A DNA stretch of 55,140 nt from an uncultured Granulosicoccaceae bacterium (GCA_937951345.1 CALFCF010000053.1:1-55140), one strand, 5' to 3'. Counted from the stretch's first letter, positions 36,016-46,587 are shown. Notes: generated by a model not told the origin, from the sequence alone. Numbers and translations are program-made.

Positions 36016-36819
36016 ATGTTGAAGTCATCAGAGTCAACACTTCCTGACGAGCCGTTTAAGGTGGTGATTCCGGCGCGTTTTGCATCGACGCGTTTCCCCG
36101 GCAAAGTACTACACGAGCTTGCCGGCAAACCCATGTTAGGGCATGTGGTGGATCGTGCCCGGGAGAGCGGTGCTGAGGAAGTTGTCGTAGCGGTAGATGA
36201 TCAGCGTGTTGCTGAATATTGCAAGCGCATTGACTGCCACACCGTCATGACTGCTGTTGAACACACTAACGGTACCGAACGGATTGCCGAAGTTGCTGCG
36301 AGCCTCGCCTGGACCGATGACAGTATTATTGTCGGCTTACAAGGTGATGAGCCGGCAACACCCGCTGCGACGATTCAGCAGGTAGCATCAAGTCTTGTTC
36401 GGTTTCAGCAGGCTGATATGGCGACCTTGTGCACTGCAATCAGCACGCGTGCGGAATATCTGGATGCCAACCGGGTCAAAGTAGTTCGTGACAAAGATGG
36501 CTTTGCGCTGTACTTCAGCCGGGCACCGATTCCCGCGCGACGGGATGAGGTCGCATCGAGCGAGGATTTTCCCGCCAGCTGGTTGCATGTCGGAATGTAC
36601 GCTTATCGCGCAGCATTTTTGCGTAGCTATGTTAAGTGTGAAGAAACGCTCGAGGAAAAAGAGGAAAAACTGGAACAGCTACGCGCACTGATCTGCGGTT
36701 TTCGCATTCATGTCAGTGTTGCATCCATACTGCCGGCGCATGGAGTCGATACACCGGAGGATGTTGTTGCTGCCGAGAATGCTATCCTGCAACTAAAAGA
36801 TAACCAGTCACCATCATGA
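36016..36819 (+). CDS. kdsB: 3-deoxy-manno-octulosonate cytidylyltransferase
   Basis: A 267-residue cytoplasmic enzyme that activates Kdo as CMP-Kdo for LPS inner-core synthesis. The nucleotide-binding IPARFASTRFPGK is at 18-30, with VGLQGDEPATP near 115-125 and AHGVDTPEDV near the C-terminus. AAGGAG at 36007-36012 lies three bases before the ATG, close but workable. The small Trm112-like gene often found between lpxK and kdsB is absent. The stop shares four bases (ATGA) with the next gene, indicating coupling. Confidence 0.95.
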   Translation: MLKSSESTLPDEPFKVVIPARFASTRFPGKVLHELAGKPMLGHVVDRARESGAEEVVVAVDDQRVAEYCKRIDCHTVMTAVEHTNGTERIAEVAASLAWTDDSIIVGLQGDEPATPAATIQQVASSLVRFQQADMATLCTAISTRAEYLDANRVKVVRDKDGFALYFSRAPIPARRDEVASSEDFPASWLHVGMYAYRAAFLRSYVKCEETLEEKEEKLEQLRALICGFRIHVSVASILPAHGVDTPEDVVAAENAILQLKDNQSPS

Positions 36820-37415
36820 ATAGACACTGGAAAATCCTTGAGCGTAAACTCGTTTATCAGGGTTTTTTTAATATCGAACTATGCCATTTCGAGCACGAAC
36901 TATATGCAGGTGGTAAAACATCAGCTGTTGAACGTGAGCTTTTCAGTCGGGGCAATGTTGCTGCTGTTCTTCCCTACGATCCGACGCACGATAGTGTGGT
37001 TCTGGTAGAGCAGTTTCGCCTCGGTGCAATGAACAGAACGCATCCGTGGTTAACGGAAGTGATCGCCGGTATGGTTGAACCCGGAGAGGAACCCATGGAA
37101 ATGGTGCATCGTGAGGCCAAAGAGGAAGCCGGGTTAACGCTGGGGGACCTTTTCCCGATCGCCAACTACCTGGCGAGTCCGGGTAATACAACGGAAGAAG
37201 TTTTTATCTATGGTTCGCTGACAGATCTCTCCGGAGCCGGTGGGCATTACGGTCTGGCTGAGGAAAACGAGGATATTCGTGTTTTACATGTCGGTGCAGA
37301 TGAGGCGATAGCCATGCTCGATAACGGAACCATCTGCAACGCGTTATCAGTAATTGCGATGCAGTGGTTCAAGGCAAACATCGAGTCGCTGCGCAGTGGT
37401 GGGTTTGCCGCCTGA
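36816..37415 (+). CDS. nudF: ADP-ribose pyrophosphatase, NUDIX family
   Basis: A 199-residue Nudix hydrolase. The Nudix box fits GX5EX7REUXEEXGU exactly at residues 85-107: Gly85, Glu91, Arg99, Glu100, Glu103, Glu104 and Gly106. The N-terminal part (ERELFSRGNVAAVLPYD) and the loop LASPGNTTEEVFIYG are typical of ADP-ribose diphosphatases that clear free ADP-ribose. It overlaps the kdsB stop by four bases, so it is translated with kdsB. The functional link to LPS synthesis is not obvious. It converges on roxA with a 39-bp gap. Confidence 0.88.
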   Translation: MNRHWKILERKLVYQGFFNIELCHFEHELYAGGKTSAVERELFSRGNVAAVLPYDPTHDSVVLVEQFRLGAMNRTHPWLTEVIAGMVEPGEEPMEMVHREAKEEAGLTLGDLFPIANYLASPGNTTEEVFIYGSLTDLSGAGGHYGLAEENEDIRVLHVGADEAIAMLDNGTICNALSVIAMQWFKANIESLRSGGFAA

Positions 37416-37454
37416 ATCGCTGCAAACGCCACGCCTGTACCATCGTTAAGACCT

Positions 37455-38984
37455 TCAACCGCTGATCTGTAGCGGTAGCAAGGCACTGGATTCGATTAAT
37501 TGCCCGATGACGCGCGTGTCTATGGAGGTAGAGTTACTGTCGCTGCGTAACAACTTGCGTAAATCTGCTGTTGATATGTGATAGGACGATGTCAATAATC
37601 TCGCCAGCTCGTCACTGCATTCATACGCACGGCCATCCACAAACAGTTTTGCAGATACGAAGCGGTTGCTGCCGGCAGTGGATAGCGGCGTTGTAACCGG
37701 CTGTCGGTTAGCCATTGTGTCACCAGAGTTTTTCACGTTCGCTTTACCGGCAATTTGAACCGTATCGGTATGACCATCATCGAACGCCAGGTCAGCGCCA
37801 GATGATGAGAACTCAGGTTCGTAGGACTCATTCAATTCTGTTGTGGTTTTATCTCGCCGTTCGTTTTTCACAGTCGGCTCGCCGGTAATCCGTTTTCGCA
37901 GTCGCTTCAAGACACCTGCGTTTTGGCCATTCTCTGCTGCATCGAATTGCGCGACAAACGCAAAGCGGGCAAAACTGTTGCGCTCCCAGAACTGTGTTTC
38001 ACCCAAAAGCGAAGCCAGATAAAGCGGTAGCGACTCTTCGGGTACATTCGTCATTGATGGCTGTTCAGTTTGTTGCGATTGAGTATCAGCCGTTGGGTAA
38101 TTGTCGCCGGTCGAGTGGCCGGGTGCGTAAATATTGCGGCGAGTGAGTAGCTCTCCAGCGAGTTTTTCGAATGTATCATTGTCCGGGTGGACGTAAGTGT
38201 TCCAAATCTCCCGGATTCGCGAGATGGCATTGGGCGAGACTTGTCCGCTGTGCTCGTGCAGTAGAATCGATGGGTCTGAATAAAACGCGTCTTCAGGAAT
38301 CGACGCGGCAATGTTCTCTGCCAGATCAGTCACAATCTCGCGATGTGTCGGCGCACGAAACCCGATTGACCAGGTCATGCATTCGTTGTCCAGCGAAACA
38401 CCGTGATGCGGTACGCCGGGTGGTAAATACAACATGTCACCAGGTGCCAGATCAAAGGTCTCACGGGGTGTGAAGTTGGCAAGAACACCAATATCAAGAT
38501 GTGGCAGTAATGTTTTGTCAGCACCCGGGTTTGTATCTATCGACCAGCGTCTGCGCCCTGCCGCCTGGAGCAGAAAAACATCGTAGTTATCAGTGTGGGC
38601 ACCTACTGACGCACCTGTGGGTGCGTAGCTAATCATCAAATCATCTATGCGCCACTGTGGAATAAAGTGGAAAGGCGTTAACCAATCGCGCATATCCGGG
38701 AGATGTTTCTCGACATCACTGACCAGTAACGTCCAATCCCGCGACGGTAGTTGTTCCAGCTCCTGTACCGTGAATGGTCCGTATCGCGAGTGCCAGCGGG
38801 TATCGCTCTCACGCAAAATTATGCGGCTGGAAACATCACCGTCTAACGCCAGGCCGGCAAGTTCATCCCGTGACAGCGGGTTATTGAACTGCGGAAAAGC
38901 CTGTTCAAACAACAAAGGGCGGGTTTGCCAGTGATTTTTCAGAAACCCGGATACATCAAGGTCATGTGGCCATTGGAGTAGCAT
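37455..38984 (-). CDS. roxA: Ribosomal protein L16 arginine hydroxylase, JmjC/cupin
   Basis: A 509-residue 2-oxoglutarate- and Fe(II)-dependent oxygenase of the RoxA/YcfD type, which hydroxylates an arginine of ribosomal protein uL16 in E. coli. The iron ligands are His130 and Asp132 in GAHTDNYDVFLLQ and His193 in PPGVPHHG, matching E. coli His125, Asp127 and His187. The protein exceeds E. coli YcfD (373) because of a polar insertion at about 295-320 and another at about 375-430, before the C-terminal winged-helix segment. It starts nine bases after purB and is cotranscribed with it. Confidence 0.88.
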   Translation of the reverse strand: MLLQWPHDLDVSGFLKNHWQTRPLLFEQAFPQFNNPLSRDELAGLALDGDVSSRIILRESDTRWHSRYGPFTVQELEQLPSRDWTLLVSDVEKHLPDMRDWLTPFHFIPQWRIDDLMISYAPTGASVGAHTDNYDVFLLQAAGRRRWSIDTNPGADKTLLPHLDIGVLANFTPRETFDLAPGDMLYLPPGVPHHGVSLDNECMTWSIGFRAPTHREIVTDLAENIAASIPEDAFYSDPSILLHEHSGQVSPNAISRIREIWNTYVHPDNDTFEKLAGELLTRRNIYAPGHSTGDNYPTADTQSQQTEQPSMTNVPEESLPLYLASLLGETQFWERNSFARFAFVAQFDAAENGQNAGVLKRLRKRITGEPTVKNERRDKTTTELNESYEPEFSSSGADLAFDDGHTDTVQIAGKANVKNSGDTMANRQPVTTPLSTAGSNRFVSAKLFVDGRAYECSDELARLLTSSYHISTADLRKLLRSDSNSTSIDTRVIGQLIESSALLPLQISG

Positions 38985-38993
38985 CGGATCGAA

Positions 38994-40487
<1,494 letters not shown>

Positions 40488-40599
40488 CTAAATGCAGTCT
40501 TGCGCCAGAGCAGGATGACACCCCGGGGACCCGATCGGATGCCAACCGGGTGTTCGCCAGATACCCAACCCGATAGTAGCAGCCAGTCCAGAGGGTTTG

Positions 40600-42240
40600 T
40601 CAGGCAGTGGTACGCCGGCCAGAGCGTTGGTGGCGCTGCTGTCGATCCGTGTGTGCCGTCGCTGTTGAATGTCGCAGCGGATCTGTCACTGACCCGCCAC
40701 GATCCTTTGTCGGGTCAGTTGAGCGACGAGATTTTTCAACACCTGAGTGTTCTGACCCGGAGCCGATTGATGACGGGGCGGGCAGGATCGATACATCGAA
40801 ACCAGCGGATCGGCAATCGTCCCTTAGGGCCTCGAGACAATCGCTCGTGTTACCGCCCGTTTGTGCGACCCATTGATAGAGCAATACAAAAAGCTTAGTC
40901 AACGCTATGCGGTGCGTCTGACCGGTTGTACGGTGTAACCAGTCGCTTAAGTGCAGGAAATTCCAAAAAGGGTCATTATCCAGTACATGAGGCAGTACGC
41001 GTTTGAAGCGACCGGAATTTCCAATTAAATCCCAATAGCGTGCAAAGCGTACCATTCGTTGTACCGTTAAATAATCGATCAGACTGGTTTGCAGGATACG
41101 ATACGGCGGCTGCGTCTGGTAACGCATACTGAACGCATTGGTATGACGGTTGATCGGTGTGCCGCGCAGACGTTTCAGTAAGCCAACCTGGACTTCATGG
41201 GGATCGAGTGAGACTAGTTGATTAAAACCGTCAGCAAAACTATCGAGGGTTTCACCGGGCAATCCGAAGATCAGATCTGCATGAATGTGTGCGCCGCTGT
41301 TATGTCGAAGCCAGCTCAGGTTATCGACAGTTTTCTTCATATTCTGGCGGCGACTGATTAGTGTTTGCACCTCTGGATTGAAGGACTGTATGCCGATCTC
41401 GAACTGGATCTGCGCTGCGGGAAAACGGGCAATGCGTTGCTTGAGCGCGTCTGGTAGCCGGTCAGGAATCAATTCAAAATGCAGAAAAAGATCATCTGAT
41501 TCTAGCGCGAGAAAAAAATCCAGAATACGTATACAGCTTGCAATTTTCAGGTTGAAGGTACGATCGACAAACTTGAAATGTCGGGCGCCTCTCGTGAACA
41601 GTTGCTGCAGAGCGTCGAGCAGTTTATCGAGCGGAAACGGTTCCGCTGTCTTGTCGAGACTCGATAAACAAAATTCACATTTAAACGGGCAACCCCGTGA
41701 TGCTTCCACATAGATAATGCGGTTTTGTAAATCGTTATCGGTATAGTGTGCGTAGGGCAGTTCAAGAGTGTCCAGAGGAATCGGCGGGGCGCTAAGAAAG
41801 TGCGGAGAAACCACCGTGGCGCGGGATGGATCAGTATCGAGTAATTCCATACAAAGTTCCCGAAATCGCACATCCGCTGCACCGCTGATAACGAAATCTG
41901 CTCGCTCGCAAATTAACTGATCTTGTTGTTCGTGGCTGACTTCCGGGCCGCCGACAACAATAGTTATGTGCGGTGCTACCGACTTGATAATATTAATGGT
42001 CGATAGCGTTAACTCACAGTTCCATAAATACACGCCAAACCCGATGATTGACGGTTGTTTTTCCAGCAGTCGCTCGGCCGCATCCTCAGCGGACAGTTGC
42101 AGCGTGAATTCCATTAATTCGGTTTCAGTTTGCAATGTACCCATATTTGCCAGCAAATAACGTAACCCCAGTGATGCGTGCGTGTAGCGTGCATTAAAGG
42201 TTGTTAAAAGAATGCGGCAAGGATGAGTATCTTTTTCCAC
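40600..42240 (-). CDS. B12-binding-domain radical SAM protein
   Basis: A 546-residue protein. Residues 8-135 form a cobalamin-binding-like Rossmann domain without an obvious DxHxxG, then the radical SAM core has the [4Fe-4S] motif CPFKCEFC with Cys184, Cys188 and Cys191. FDRT-like and GLPGET segments follow the family pattern. The C-terminal about 150 residues resemble DUF4080. The last about 50 residues are polar and low in complexity. The start is GTG at 42240. Members of this group (B12-radical SAM with DUF4080) have no established substrate; no partner gene beyond purB is adjacent. Confidence 0.85.
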   Translation of the reverse strand: MEKDTHPCRILLTTFNARYTHASLGLRYLLANMGTLQTETELMEFTLQLSAEDAAERLLEKQPSIIGFGVYLWNCELTLSTINIIKSVAPHITIVVGGPEVSHEQQDQLICERADFVISGAADVRFRELCMELLDTDPSRATVVSPHFLSAPPIPLDTLELPYAHYTDNDLQNRIIYVEASRGCPFKCEFCLSSLDKTAEPFPLDKLLDALQQLFTRGARHFKFVDRTFNLKIASCIRILDFFLALESDDLFLHFELIPDRLPDALKQRIARFPAAQIQFEIGIQSFNPEVQTLISRRQNMKKTVDNLSWLRHNSGAHIHADLIFGLPGETLDSFADGFNQLVSLDPHEVQVGLLKRLRGTPINRHTNAFSMRYQTQPPYRILQTSLIDYLTVQRMVRFARYWDLIGNSGRFKRVLPHVLDNDPFWNFLHLSDWLHRTTGQTHRIALTKLFVLLYQWVAQTGGNTSDCLEALRDDCRSAGFDVSILPAPSSIGSGSEHSGVEKSRRSTDPTKDRGGSVTDPLRHSTATAHTDRQQRHQRSGRRTTA

Positions 42241-42453
42241 TGATCGGTTTAAGGTGTTAATTTGATGTATTTGGTTCTATGTGATGTATCAGATTCTAGT
42301 TAACGGGTGCTATCTTTTTATCTCAGCTTTATGCCATTTACTTCATCCAATTACTTTATGCCAAACTATACCAATCACAGGTCAAGGTGCGTCACGGCAT
42401 ATCTGTTATGTCGCCGGTGATTGTATGGTAGCCGGGAACTCAGAGTAAACCTG

Positions 42454-43383
42454 ATGTTGTTTGTCGTCGCCAGCATAGCGTGTTCCACCGTGGTTCTGAT
42501 ACTGTTTCGTCTGATCAGTCGGTCGTCTACCTCAACGCTACCTGCAATTGTTGTCAGTTACCTGGTCTCGGCGACTATGGGAGGGTTGCTTTTTCCTTTC
42601 GATTGGCGGTCATTCGATCTGTTCTGGGTTCCGTTTGCACTGTTGGGTGGTGTCGTGCTGTACCTGGGTTTCAGTCTTGTCGCTTTGACGACTCAGCGTA
42701 ATGGTGTTGCTGTAGCCGGTATTGCCACCAAGATGAGCGTTGTCATTCCTGTCTCGATTGGAATTCTCTGGCTCAGTGAAGGTGTTGGCTGGATGAAGTT
42801 GGCGGGTGTCGCAGCAGGCTTGGTTTCGGTGTTGTTGGTTTCGCTGGCGTCTGCAAGCAAAGACAAACCTGTAAATTGCAGTCAGATGGAGTTCATTCAG
42901 TCGCCGAACGTCACCGAAAAATCGTTATCTGTGCGACAAAAGAGCACGCTATCGAGCTGGCAGCTGCCACTACTTGTTTTTATTGTTTCCGGTTTAACTG
43001 ACGCCAGTTATAAATTGCTTCAGGTGGCAGGTCTGAGCGAACCTCAGTTGCTGCCGTTCATCGTCGTGGCTTTCGCGTCTGCGTTTGTAACCAGTGGAAT
43101 ACATTTGAGGCTGGCACCTGAACGACAGATTGATCGTCGCTGCTTCCTGTTTGGTATTGCTCTGGGTGTGGCGAATTTCGGTACGCTGTATTTTATCATG
43201 CGTGCTTTGGCCGTTCCGGATTGGGAGAGCTCGCTGATCTATCCGATGAATCATTTTGGTGTTGTGCTGTCTTCAGTCGTCGTCGGTGTTGTCTTGTTTC
43301 GTGAATCTCTGCCTCGAACGGTAGCGGCAGGTGTGCTACTGGCTGTATTATCTATAGCGCTACTGGCTTTAGCCTCACGATAG
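42454..43383 (+). CDS. DMT-superfamily transporter
   Basis: An inner-membrane protein of about 309 residues with about ten hydrophobic helices. The ATG at 42454 is preferred to the TTG at 42421 because it places the first helix at the N-terminus. A polar loop at about 145-175 separates two halves of five helices. Substrate unknown. It is 52 bp upstream of gnd on the same strand and divergent from the radical SAM gene across an AT-rich gap that contains a direct repeat CTTTATGCCA (42327-42336 and 42354-42363). Confidence 0.75.
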   Translation: MLFVVASIACSTVVLILFRLISRSSTSTLPAIVVSYLVSATMGGLLFPFDWRSFDLFWVPFALLGGVVLYLGFSLVALTTQRNGVAVAGIATKMSVVIPVSIGILWLSEGVGWMKLAGVAAGLVSVLLVSLASASKDKPVNCSQMEFIQSPNVTEKSLSVRQKSTLSSWQLPLLVFIVSGLTDASYKLLQVAGLSEPQLLPFIVVAFASAFVTSGIHLRLAPERQIDRRCFLFGIALGVANFGTLYFIMRALAVPDWESSLIYPMNHFGVVLSSVVVGVVLFRESLPRTVAAGVLLAVLSIALLALASR

Positions 43384-43421
43384 TGTGTCGTTGTCGCATG
43401 CCAGCTTGAATGGGATCAATA

Positions 43422-43449
43422 ATGAGCGAACTTTCATGAGCGAACTTTC
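43422..43449 (+). repeat. 14-bp tandem duplication over the gnd start codon
   Basis: ATGAGCGAACTTTC occurs twice head to tail at 43422-43435 and 43436-43449. The second copy starts gnd. The first copy, out of frame, reads a five-codon ORF (M-S-E-L-S) ending in TGA at 43437-43439, which overlaps the gnd ATG as ATGA. The only Shine-Dalgarno-like sequence (GGGA at 43412-43415) is spaced for the first ATG. Confidence 0.8.
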
Positions 43450-44905
43450 CGACATTGGTGTGATTGGCCTTGCTGTAATGGGTCAAAATCTGGCAATGAA
43501 CATAAATGATAAAGGCTATCGCGTTTCGGTCTTTAATCGTACACACAGTAAAACGCTTGATTTTCTGGCAGGGCCTGCCAACGCCATGGATATTACCGGG
43601 ACTGAATCGCTCGAATCTTTTGTCAATTCGTTAGCGCGTCCTCGCAAAATGATTTTAATGGTTCGCTCCGGTAAACCGGTTGACTCGGTAATAGATTCGC
43701 TAGTGCCGTTATTGGATGACGGCGACATCATCATTGATGGCGGCAACTCCAACTTCACCGATACGGAAAGACGTGTTGCTGAGCTTGATAAGCGGAAAAT
43801 TCAGTATATCGGTGCAGGTATTTCCGGTGGCGAAGAGGGTGCACGACACGGACCGTCAATTATGCCGGGTGGTCATCACAAAGCTTGGGCACAGGTTAAA
43901 GACATTTTTCAGGCAATTTCTGCCAAAGCTGATGATGGTGAACCGTGCTGCGATTGGGTCGGCGCTAATGGCGCAGGACATTTCGTCAAGATGGTGCACA
44001 ATGGCATTGAATATGGCGACATGCAATTGATCTGTGAGATCTACCATTACATGCGCCAGGTACTGGAAATGCCTAGTGCCGATATCAGTCGAGCATTCTC
44101 ACAATGGAATCAGGGAATTCTGGGTAGCTATCTGGTTGAGATTACCGCCGACATACTGGATTACAAAGAAAACGGTGAGTATGTGGTTGATCAGATACTC
44201 GACAAAGCGGGGCAAAAAGGCACAGGGCGATGGACCGTGATCAATGCGTTGGAGCTGGGTACACCACTTACCATGATTAGTGAGGCCGTATTTGCGCGTG
44301 GGGTTTCGGCCCTTAAACAAGAGCGTGTTGCTGCCAGTAGCATTCTCACAGCTCCCGATCCTGTGACGTCTGGTCAACTGCCTCATCTTAAAGCTGACAC
44401 AACCACGCTCAGTGCTTTGGGTGACGCGATGCTGGCGGCAAAAATTGTATCGTATGCCCAGGGTTTTATGCTGTTGCGCGCTGCATCTGACGAACATCAA
44501 TGGGACTTGCAATATGCATCAATCGCTAGTTTGTGGCGAGGCGGTTGCATTATTCGCTCTGCATTTCTTGATGATATAAAACGTGCATTTGAACGAGATA
44601 GTGCGCTTGATTGCCTGATGCTGGATGAATGGTTTGCAAAAAAACTGGCTGCGGCACAAAACCATTGGCGCGAAATAGCAGCGACAGCAGTGATTGCAGG
44701 TATACCAGTACCGGCGCTGACATCAGCACTCAGTTTTTACGATAGCTATCGCTCGGCAAATCTGCCTGCTAATTTGTTGCAGGCTCAGCGTGATTATTTC
44801 GGAGCGCATACCTATGAAAGAGCTGATCGTGCAGCGGGTGAGCGATTTCATACTGACTGGACCGGGCACGGTGGTGATGTTTCCAGCACCACTTATCAGG
44901 CTTAG
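43436..44905 (+). CDS. gnd: 6-phosphogluconate dehydrogenase (decarboxylating)
   Basis: A 489-residue NADP-dependent enzyme of the oxidative pentose-phosphate pathway producing ribulose-5-phosphate. The cofactor fingerprint GVIGLAVMGQNLAMN lies near residues 8-22; GGNSNFTDTERR, AGISGGEEGARHGPSIMPGG and KMVHNGIEYGDMQLI follow, with the catalytic Lys in the last. The ATG at 43436 matches the usual family N-terminus (MSELSDIGVIGL); the frame is open to a GTG at 43385. zwf and pgl are not in the window. A hairpin at 44910-44928 follows the stop. Confidence 0.95.
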   Translation: MSELSDIGVIGLAVMGQNLAMNINDKGYRVSVFNRTHSKTLDFLAGPANAMDITGTESLESFVNSLARPRKMILMVRSGKPVDSVIDSLVPLLDDGDIIIDGGNSNFTDTERRVAELDKRKIQYIGAGISGGEEGARHGPSIMPGGHHKAWAQVKDIFQAISAKADDGEPCCDWVGANGAGHFVKMVHNGIEYGDMQLICEIYHYMRQVLEMPSADISRAFSQWNQGILGSYLVEITADILDYKENGEYVVDQILDKAGQKGTGRWTVINALELGTPLTMISEAVFARGVSALKQERVAASSILTAPDPVTSGQLPHLKADTTTLSALGDAMLAAKIVSYAQGFMLLRAASDEHQWDLQYASIASLWRGGCIIRSAFLDDIKRAFERDSALDCLMLDEWFAKKLAAAQNHWREIAATAVIAGIPVPALTSALSFYDSYRSANLPANLLQAQRDYFGAHTYERADRAAGERFHTDWTGHGGDVSSTTYQA

Positions 44906-44909
44906 CGTA

Positions 44910-44928
44910 CACCTGCTGCACGCAGGTG
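44910..44928. terminator. Strong hairpin between gnd and the convergent M24 gene
   Basis: CACCTGC at 44910-44916 pairs perfectly with GCAGGTG at 44922-44928 around TGCAC. It begins five bases after the gnd stop in a 64-bp convergent gap. No T tract follows on either strand, so it may slow polymerase or protect the mRNA end rather than act as a full intrinsic terminator. Confidence 0.45.
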
Positions 44929-44969
44929 CTCACATGTATTTGAGTTACAGTATCAAGCGGTTCAATCGG

Positions 44970-46124
44970 TTATAGCACAACTAAATCCAGTGGATGCCTG
45001 CTTAACCGCTCAACGGCATTGTCTGTAACCAGCACAGAATGTCCCCAACACATGGCATAGCCTGAATCGGAGTCCATGATGATCATGTGCAAAAAGAACA
45101 CATTGCCTGCCTGCATGATGGTGGGATTATTTTCATAGAACATCGGATACTCGACCCAGATCGGGTTGTAGACAGCTCCCATACCGTAACCACAAGCGTT
45201 CAATCGGGCATGACCGTAACCCAGTTCGTCAAGTGTTTGCGCGTGTGCAGCGTACACATCTCCCATGGGTTTACCTGGCTTAATCGCGGCTTCGCAGGCT
45301 TCCAGTGCTGCCGTTACGGCTGTGTGCATGGCAATCTGTTTGTCCGAGGCTTGACCAACAATCAATGTTCGCATCATTGCTGCGTGATAGCGTCGCCAGG
45401 TTCCTGCCCACTCAAGTGTCAGTTGATCGACAGGATCAAGCGCACGTCGACCGGAGAAATAGCGGCAGAGCAGGGCGCCGGTGCCGGAGCCTATGATGAA
45501 TTCATTGCCGGCATAATCGCCGCCACCGCGAAATACCGCTCCCTGCATCTCGGCAAGAATATCCCCTTCAAATGCACCGGCACTTGTTGCTGCCATCCCG
45601 GCATCTAGCGCCGCATCAGACAGTGTTGCAGCCTTGCGGGTATAGTCGATTTCCAGTGGGCTTTTGACCCGGCGCAACCCTTGAACTAAATCGGACGCAT
45701 CGTGTTGTTTGTATGCAGACAACGCGTTGGTCAGTCTTGCGCCATTCCAGGCATTCAGTCCGACGGTTTGTAGCTCTACACCAACATGGCCGCAAGACAA
45801 ACCGAGATCAGTTAACAGTCTGATTAGATCGGCCACCGGCTCGACGCCTTCCCTGTCGATCCATATATGAATATGCTCATCGTTCAGTGTGGAGGTTTGC
45901 TGTGCCTGTCGCAGGTCTGGCGCACGTGTTAACAGATGCGGTGATGCATTAACCGGTAAAACGAGGCACTGAAAAAGCGCAAAGCCAAAAGTGTCGAAGC
46001 CCGTCAGGTAATATTGACTTTCGGGTGCGAACACCAACAGCAGATCAAGGCCCCGTGCACGCATTTCTTTTTGGGTGGCGCTGATACGTGATTCGTATTC
46101 TGATTCTGGAAAATGTAGTGGCAT
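44970..46124 (-). CDS. M24-fold protein, creatinase/ectoine-hydrolase-like, metal ligands lost
   Basis: A 384-residue cytoplasmic protein with the two-domain creatinase layout: residues 1-150 N-domain and 155-384 pita-bread domain. Metallo-M24 enzymes bind two metals through Asp, Asp, His, Glu and Glu; here the equivalents are Glu238, Ala249, Tyr313 (GYGMG for GHGIG), a non-Glu in FFLHMIIM and a non-Glu in CWGHSV. RYHAAMMRT near 245-253 matches the RYHxxxxRT of ectoine-hydrolase-like members. It is probably a hydrolase of a small amidine or compatible solute, or non-catalytic. It is divergent from the VOC gene by only 40 bp. Confidence 0.78.
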   Translation of the reverse strand: MPLHFPESEYESRISATQKEMRARGLDLLLVFAPESQYYLTGFDTFGFALFQCLVLPVNASPHLLTRAPDLRQAQQTSTLNDEHIHIWIDREGVEPVADLIRLLTDLGLSCGHVGVELQTVGLNAWNGARLTNALSAYKQHDASDLVQGLRRVKSPLEIDYTRKAATLSDAALDAGMAATSAGAFEGDILAEMQGAVFRGGGDYAGNEFIIGSGTGALLCRYFSGRRALDPVDQLTLEWAGTWRRYHAAMMRTLIVGQASDKQIAMHTAVTAALEACEAAIKPGKPMGDVYAAHAQTLDELGYGHARLNACGYGMGAVYNPIWVEYPMFYENNPTIMQAGNVFFLHMIIMDSDSGYAMCWGHSVLVTDNAVERLSRHPLDLVVL

Positions 46125-46164
46125 AATTTTACTATTAAAGCTCCACGGATAGACAGGAACGCCA

Positions 46165-46551
46165 GTGTCGATAGAGCCGTTTATAAAATGCTCGGATATT
46201 CAACATTCGCTGTCATTCTATGTCAGCGTATTGGATTTTGTCGTGCTTGTCGCGCCGGATAAAGATCCGGCTTCCTTTATGTCCCGATATGCGTACCTAG
46301 AGCGCGGCGGACACGGTGTTCATTTGTCGCAGCACCCTGGTGACGGGGTTTTTGGCAATGTTTTGTATGTTCGTGTTGATGATGCCGAAATGCTCTACAC
46401 GCAGTTTATAGCGCGAGGGCTGTCCACCGGTGATGATAATTTACCTGGATTATGCATACCGTTGACCGATCAAAGCTGGGGTATGCGTGAATTTTCCGTG
46501 CGTGATCCTGACAATAACAAATTGACGTTTGGCCAGCAGCTACCTCGCTAA
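46165..46551 (+). CDS. VOC/glyoxalase-bleomycin-resistance family protein
   Basis: A 128-residue protein with the paired beta-alpha-beta-beta-beta modules of the vicinal-oxygen-chelate fold: FIKCSDIQHSLSFYVSVLDF in the first module and NVLYVRVDDAEMLYTQFIARG in the second, ending SVRDPDNNKLTFGQ. The C-terminal DPDNN/LTFGQ region is characteristic of fosfomycin/bleomycin-type members. It starts with GTG. It is divergent from the M24 gene and converges on the MFS gene across the 47-bp MITE-like element. Substrate unknown. Confidence 0.8.
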   Translation: MSIEPFIKCSDIQHSLSFYVSVLDFVVLVAPDKDPASFMSRYAYLERGGHGVHLSQHPGDGVFGNVLYVRVDDAEMLYTQFIARGLSTGDDNLPGLCIPLTDQSWGMREFSVRDPDNNKLTFGQQLPR

Positions 46552-46587
46552 TGGTGCTGCCAAATTGTTTTCAGCCTAATGTTTTAG

